Source: Nitrospirota bacterium (lineage in GTDB: Bacteria > Nitrospirota > Nitrospiria > Nitrospirales > Nitrospiraceae). Taken from it: a stretch of 7,274 bases of DNA. Below are positions 4,048-7,274 of this stretch, piece after piece. Each line of letters starts with the position of its first letter. Within the stretch, counting starts at the first letter, position 1. The stretch is taken from assembly GCA_016201805.1 (NCBI GenBank), contig JACQCB010000033.1, positions 1-7,274 on the forward strand, written 5' to 3'. Below the pieces are notes generated by a model. The model saw only the letters and a list, made by a program, of their open reading frames with translations, ran no database searches and was not told where the DNA came from. Both the position numbers and the translations under genes were made by a program.

Positions 4048-6483
4048 ATGAATTCCATTTCGACTACCCCATCCCTTCTCCAACAGGCCGCCAACGTGCT
4101 GGAGTGGGGCCGGCTGCTGGAAGTCCTGGCCGGACAGTCCCGCTCTGCGATGGGGGCGGCGCGCTGCCGAGATCTTCCGCTCGAAACCGAATTGGATGAA
4201 GTCCGTCTCAGGCTGCGGGAGACCGACGAGATGGTCTCGCTACGGGAAGGCGAGGACCCGTTCCCCTCTCTCTCGTTTCCTGACCTCCGCGACGTGCTGG
4301 GCCGTGCGGCGAAGGGGGCGGCGCTGGAAGCCCGTGAGTTGCGGGATCTCTCGCTCGTGCTGAAGCTGGCCGACGACGTCATGCGGTACATGGGGCGACG
4401 GCGAAGCCAGGCTCCAGCCCTCAGTACCGTGGCGGCGCCGCTGGACGACCTGCACCGGCTGCATCCTCTGCGGTCGTCGATTGACCGATGCGTTGACCAA
4501 GAGGGCAACATCCGGGAGTCGGCGACGCCGGATCTGCGCCGGCTGACGCACCAGGCGCAGGACCTGAAACAGCGGATGCGCCGTCACCTGGAGGTGCTTC
4601 TGACGTCCACGCGCTATGCCGAGGTGCTCCAGGAGCGTTATTTCGCGCAACGCGAGGGGCGGTACGTGGTGCCGGTGAAGGCGGAGATGCGTTCGAAAAT
4701 CCCCGGCATCGTCCACGATATCTCGGGCAGCGGCGCCACGGTGTTCCTGGAACCCCGCGAATTGGTCGAGTTGAACAATTCGATCAAAGTGGCCGAGCTG
4801 GAGGTGGAGCGGGAGGTCACGCGCATTCTGCAGGAACTCTCCGCCGACGTGGCGGTTCACAGTCCGGCGTTGCACGAGGGGCTGGAGGTGCTGGCGATGC
4901 TGGACTGCATCTCGGCCAAGGCCGGCTTCGGCCGTCTGGTGAGGGGGCGGACGGTGACCCTCAACAGCCTGGGCCGGATTGCGCTCAAGCAAGCGCGCCA
5001 CCCGCTGCTGATGCTGGCCAGGGAACAGGTCGTGGCAAACGACGTGTTGCTGGATGAGACGGTCCGTGTCTTGGTCATCTCGGGGCCGAATACCGGAGGC
5101 AAGACCGTCACGTTGAAGATCGTCGGACTGTTTGCCCTGATGGTACGGGCCGGCCTGTTGCTGCCCTGCGGGCCTGATTCTGAAATGGCCCTCTTCTCGA
5201 AAGTCTATGCGGACATCGGGGATGCTCAGGATCTGGCCAAAGACCTGTCCAGCTTCTCGGCCCATATGCTTCAGATGATCCGGCTGCTTGCGGAAGCCTC
5301 GCCGGAACCGAGGCCGGATAGAATGCCTTCCGGCCCGACGCAGGCCTTGGTGTTGCTGGATGAGCCGGTGACGTCGACCGATCCGGCCGAGGGGGCGGCG
5401 CTGGCCGAGGCGCTGCTGCTCCGCCTGGCCGCGCTCGGCATGAAGGTGGTGGTGACCACCCACTACAACTCGCTCAAAGCTCTGGCCCAGACGACGCCGG
5501 GGTTCATGAACGCCAGCGTCGAGTTCGATGTGAGCCGGCTTGCGCCGACCTATCGGCTGATCATGAATTTGCCCGGCGGGTCTTCCGCGATCGATATTGC
5601 CGGCCGCTTGGGCCTGGATGAAGGGATTTTGGAAGATGCCCTCCGGTTGTTGCGCCGCGAAGATCGCGTGCTGGAGCAGATGCTGGGGGACTTGCAGGAA
5701 AAGCAACGGCGCGTGAACGAAGACACGGAGCGGATCGCGGCGCTGAAGATCGACGCCGAACGGTCGGCCAAAGAGGCGGCGGAGATCGAGGAGCGGTTGC
5801 GTCTCTCTGAGCGTGAGGAACGCAAGAGTGCGAAGAAGAAACTGACCGACGACCTCTTGCAGGCCCGCGCCCAAGTCCAGGCCGTTGTCGAGGGGCTGAA
5901 AGGCGAGCGCACCACGCTGAAGGCGAAGGACGCGAAACAGCGGCTGGCCGAGATCGAGGCTCAGGCCCGCGAACGGCTCGTCAAGCCGGGCGAGACCGTG
6001 CCGGTCGAGCAACTGGCGGCCGGGGATTGCGTCGAGATTCTCGGCCTCGGCTCGGTCGGCATACTGCTGGAAGCGCCGCAGGGGAAGAAGCGGGTGCGGA
6101 TTCGTGTGGGCGAGACGGACATGTCGGTGGCCCTGTCGGGGCTGGCCGGCTTGAGCGAGACCGGCGCGGAACCGGCGCCCGGAGCGCTGCGGCCTCAGCC
6201 GGAGCGTGTGAGGCGACCGGCGGGGGCTGACGACTGGGGGGCTTCCACGGTGTTGGATGTCCGGGGCAGGGCTGCCGATGAAGCGTTGGAGATGACGGTT
6301 GCGGCTCTGGATCAGGCTGCGTTGAGCGGTGCGCCGTTGTTACGGATTATCCACGGCCATGGCACAGGCCGGCTCAAGGCGGTGCTCAGGGACTATCTGA
6401 AAGGCTCCCCCTACGTGAGCACTTTTCGAGCCGGAGAACGAGCGGAGGGGGGCGATGGCGTGACGATTGTCGACTTGAGATAA
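4048..6483 (+). CDS. mutS2: MutS2 ATPase/endonuclease with C-terminal Smr domain
   Basis: An 811-aa MutS2, close to the family's usual length (about 785 in B. subtilis). MutS2 proteins recognise collided ribosomes and promote their splitting, and in some species have been linked to suppression of recombination. The N-terminal lever/clamp region spans about 1-335 and includes SGATVFLEPRELVELNN. Walker A GPNTGGKT is at 346-353, followed by ADIGDAQDL and the signature-like LSSFSAHM. Walker B is VLLDE with D438-E439, and the H-loop is TTHYNSLK. A coiled coil spans about 530-640, a small beta module (GDCVEILGLGSVGILLEA) begins near 660, and the Smr domain covers about 734-811 with LDVRG and HGHGTG (769-774). 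Oddities are DEPVTSTDP (438-446) instead of DELGAGTDP, and an insert rich in Pro before Walker B. The ATG at 4048 fits the family N-terminus but has no Shine-Dalgarno site; earlier in-frame codons overlap the preceding gene and do not align. GTG at 4096 is an alternative. Confidence 0.97.
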   Translation: MNSISTTPSLLQQAANVLEWGRLLEVLAGQSRSAMGAARCRDLPLETELDEVRLRLRETDEMVSLREGEDPFPSLSFPDLRDVLGRAAKGAALEARELRDLSLVLKLADDVMRYMGRRRSQAPALSTVAAPLDDLHRLHPLRSSIDRCVDQEGNIRESATPDLRRLTHQAQDLKQRMRRHLEVLLTSTRYAEVLQERYFAQREGRYVVPVKAEMRSKIPGIVHDISGSGATVFLEPRELVELNNSIKVAELEVEREVTRILQELSADVAVHSPALHEGLEVLAMLDCISAKAGFGRLVRGRTVTLNSLGRIALKQARHPLLMLAREQVVANDVLLDETVRVLVISGPNTGGKTVTLKIVGLFALMVRAGLLLPCGPDSEMALFSKVYADIGDAQDLAKDLSSFSAHMLQMIRLLAEASPEPRPDRMPSGPTQALVLLDEPVTSTDPAEGAALAEALLLRLAALGMKVVVTTHYNSLKALAQTTPGFMNASVEFDVSRLAPTYRLIMNLPGGSSAIDIAGRLGLDEGILEDALRLLRREDRVLEQMLGDLQEKQRRVNEDTERIAALKIDAERSAKEAAEIEERLRLSEREERKSAKKKLTDDLLQARAQVQAVVEGLKGERTTLKAKDAKQRLAEIEAQARERLVKPGETVPVEQLAAGDCVEILGLGSVGILLEAPQGKKRVRIRVGETDMSVALSGLAGLSETGAEPAPGALRPQPERVRRPAGADDWGASTVLDVRGRAADEALEMTVAALDQAALSGAPLLRIIHGHGTGRLKAVLRDYLKGSPYVSTFRAGERAEGGDGVTIVDLR

Positions 6484-6496
6484 GTACCCGTTGCGG

Positions 6497-7274
6497 TTAT
6501 CCCCTCCGAGCGAATTCGACCCCGACCAGTGCCGTTGTTCCGCCGATGATCATCTGGAGCGTCACCGGCTCATCGAGAAAGAGGTAGGCCAGCAGGATGC
6601 CGAACACAGGGGTGAGATTATGGAACGCGCCAACCGTGGTCGGCGTCAGAAATTTGAGGGAGAGGTTTCGTAAGAGGAAGACGGTCGCTGTGGCGATCCC
6701 GACGTATGCGATCCAGGGGCTGTTTGCGCGAGTCATGTGGAGGCTGTAGGGGACCGACCAGACTATGCCTCCGAGCAGTAAAAAGAGCAACCCGCTTCCG
6801 AACATGACCATTGTGGTGATGGCGGCTCCATAACGTTTCACGATGCCGGAACTGAGTACAACAGTGGCCGCCGCCGAGATAGTGAACAGGAGGACGAGCG
6901 CATCGCCGAATCCCACCGCCAGGTCATGAAACCCCTCAGGAAGAGCGAGGACGCAGCCGGCTACCGAGAGCAGGATGCCTGTTATCTTTAGGCTGCTCAG
7001 CCGGTCTTTCTTCATCAAAAAACTGAACAGGGCCGTAAATGACGGGTGGAGACTGTAGATCAGGCTGTAGTGGGTGACATTGGTATAGAGAAGTGCCCAA
7101 CCAGCCAGCCCGTAGGCCAGCCCGACGCCAAGAATCCCCAGCAAGGTCAACCGGACAACGTCCATCCACCTGAAATTCAGCAACTCCTTCCAGGACCCCG
7201 CCACAGTTACCAGGAACAGGCATATAAAGGCGATGAAGATTCTGAGCGAGACCACTTCGAAGGGAGACATGTCC
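6497..7274 (-). CDS. EamA/DMT-superfamily transporter, N-terminus cut by window edge
   Basis: An inner-membrane permease of the drug/metabolite transporter superfamily (10-TMS EamA type). Substrates in this superfamily range from amino acids to other metabolites and cannot be predicted here. The 258 visible codons contain about nine hydrophobic segments. The first EamA repeat includes SPFEVVSLRIFIAF, YTNVTHYSLIYSLHPSFTAL and a KxTGILLSVAGCVL helix. The second begins near GDALVLLFTISAAATVV and ends with TPVFGILLAYLFLDEPVT then IIGGTTALVGVEFARR. In this family, SPFEVVSLR normally follows the first transmembrane helix, so the Met at 7270 is probably internal and helix 1 lies beyond the right edge. 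The frame stays open to 7274. It converges on mutS2, with 13 bp between the stop codons. Confidence 0.95.
   Translation of the reverse strand, partial: DMSPFEVVSLRIFIAFICLFLVTVAGSWKELLNFRWMDVVRLTLLGILGVGLAYGLAGWALLYTNVTHYSLIYSLHPSFTALFSFLMKKDRLSSLKITGILLSVAGCVLALPEGFHDLAVGFGDALVLLFTISAAATVVLSSGIVKRYGAAITTMVMFGSGLLFLLLGGIVWSVPYSLHMTRANSPWIAYVGIATATVFLLRNLSLKFLTPTTVGAFHNLTPVFGILLAYLFLDEPVTLQMIIGGTTALVGVEFARRG

Noticed and set aside
5359..5376. LLDEPVT in MutS2 and LDEPVT in the EamA protein as a shared motif
   Set aside because: They lie in unrelated folds and different contexts (Walker B versus a loop between membrane helices), so this is coincidence.
4240..6012. A 590-codon open frame on the minus strand inside mutS2
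   Set aside because: It is the antisense shadow of a GC-rich gene; the translation is dominated by Arg, Gln, His and Leu with no family motif, while the plus strand has complete MutS2 motifs.
6479..6501. GATAA...TTATC hairpin spanning both stop codons between mutS2 and the EamA gene
   Set aside because: The stem is short and bulged, and there is no T-run on either side, so it does not qualify as a terminator.

Overview
The window looks like a core-genome stretch from a high-GC, Gram-negative-type bacterium. Codon third positions are GC-rich, one protein carries a Sec signal peptide, and Shine-Dalgarno sites are mostly of the AAAGGA/AAAGGAG type. The gene style, especially small zinc-ribbon and other lineage-type hypotheticals, reminds me of Nitrospira/Nitrospirota. 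That is an inference, and no phylogenetic marker was compared.

Layout from left to right: a possible gene tail on the left edge (1-104); a minus-strand rqcH/NFACT gene (105-1565); a 342-bp intergenic region with a very good sigma-54 promoter (1776-1793), an upstream palindrome and a GC-rich leader hairpin; a 76-aa zinc-ribbon protein on the plus strand (1908-2138); an unrecognised 114-aa protein on the plus strand (2351-2695); a convergent minus-strand exported HMA/MerP-like protein (2732-3037); a 241-bp divergent promoter region; a 239-aa plus-strand protein of unknown function with a CxxC...CP...CP cysteine pattern (3279-3998); mutS2 on the plus strand (4048-6483); and a convergent minus-strand EamA/DMT permease whose N-terminus runs off the right edge (6497-7274).

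The two genes with a clear shared biology are rqcH and mutS2. In Bacillus subtilis, MutS2 recognises collided ribosomes and helps split them, and RqcH then acts on the resulting obstructed 50S-peptidyl-tRNA complexes by adding alanine tails. Both occur here within about 2.5 kb on opposite strands, with four small uncharacterised or partly characterised genes between them. This makes the interval a candidate ribosome-rescue neighbourhood, although simple coincidence is possible.

Both proteins depart from the textbook form. RqcH appears to lack the helix-hairpin-helix domain and has low-complexity linkers encoded by short tandem repeats. MutS2 has DEPVTSTDP in place of the usual DELGAGTDP after Walker B. 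I saw no CRISPR array, transposon, tRNA, rRNA or prophage.
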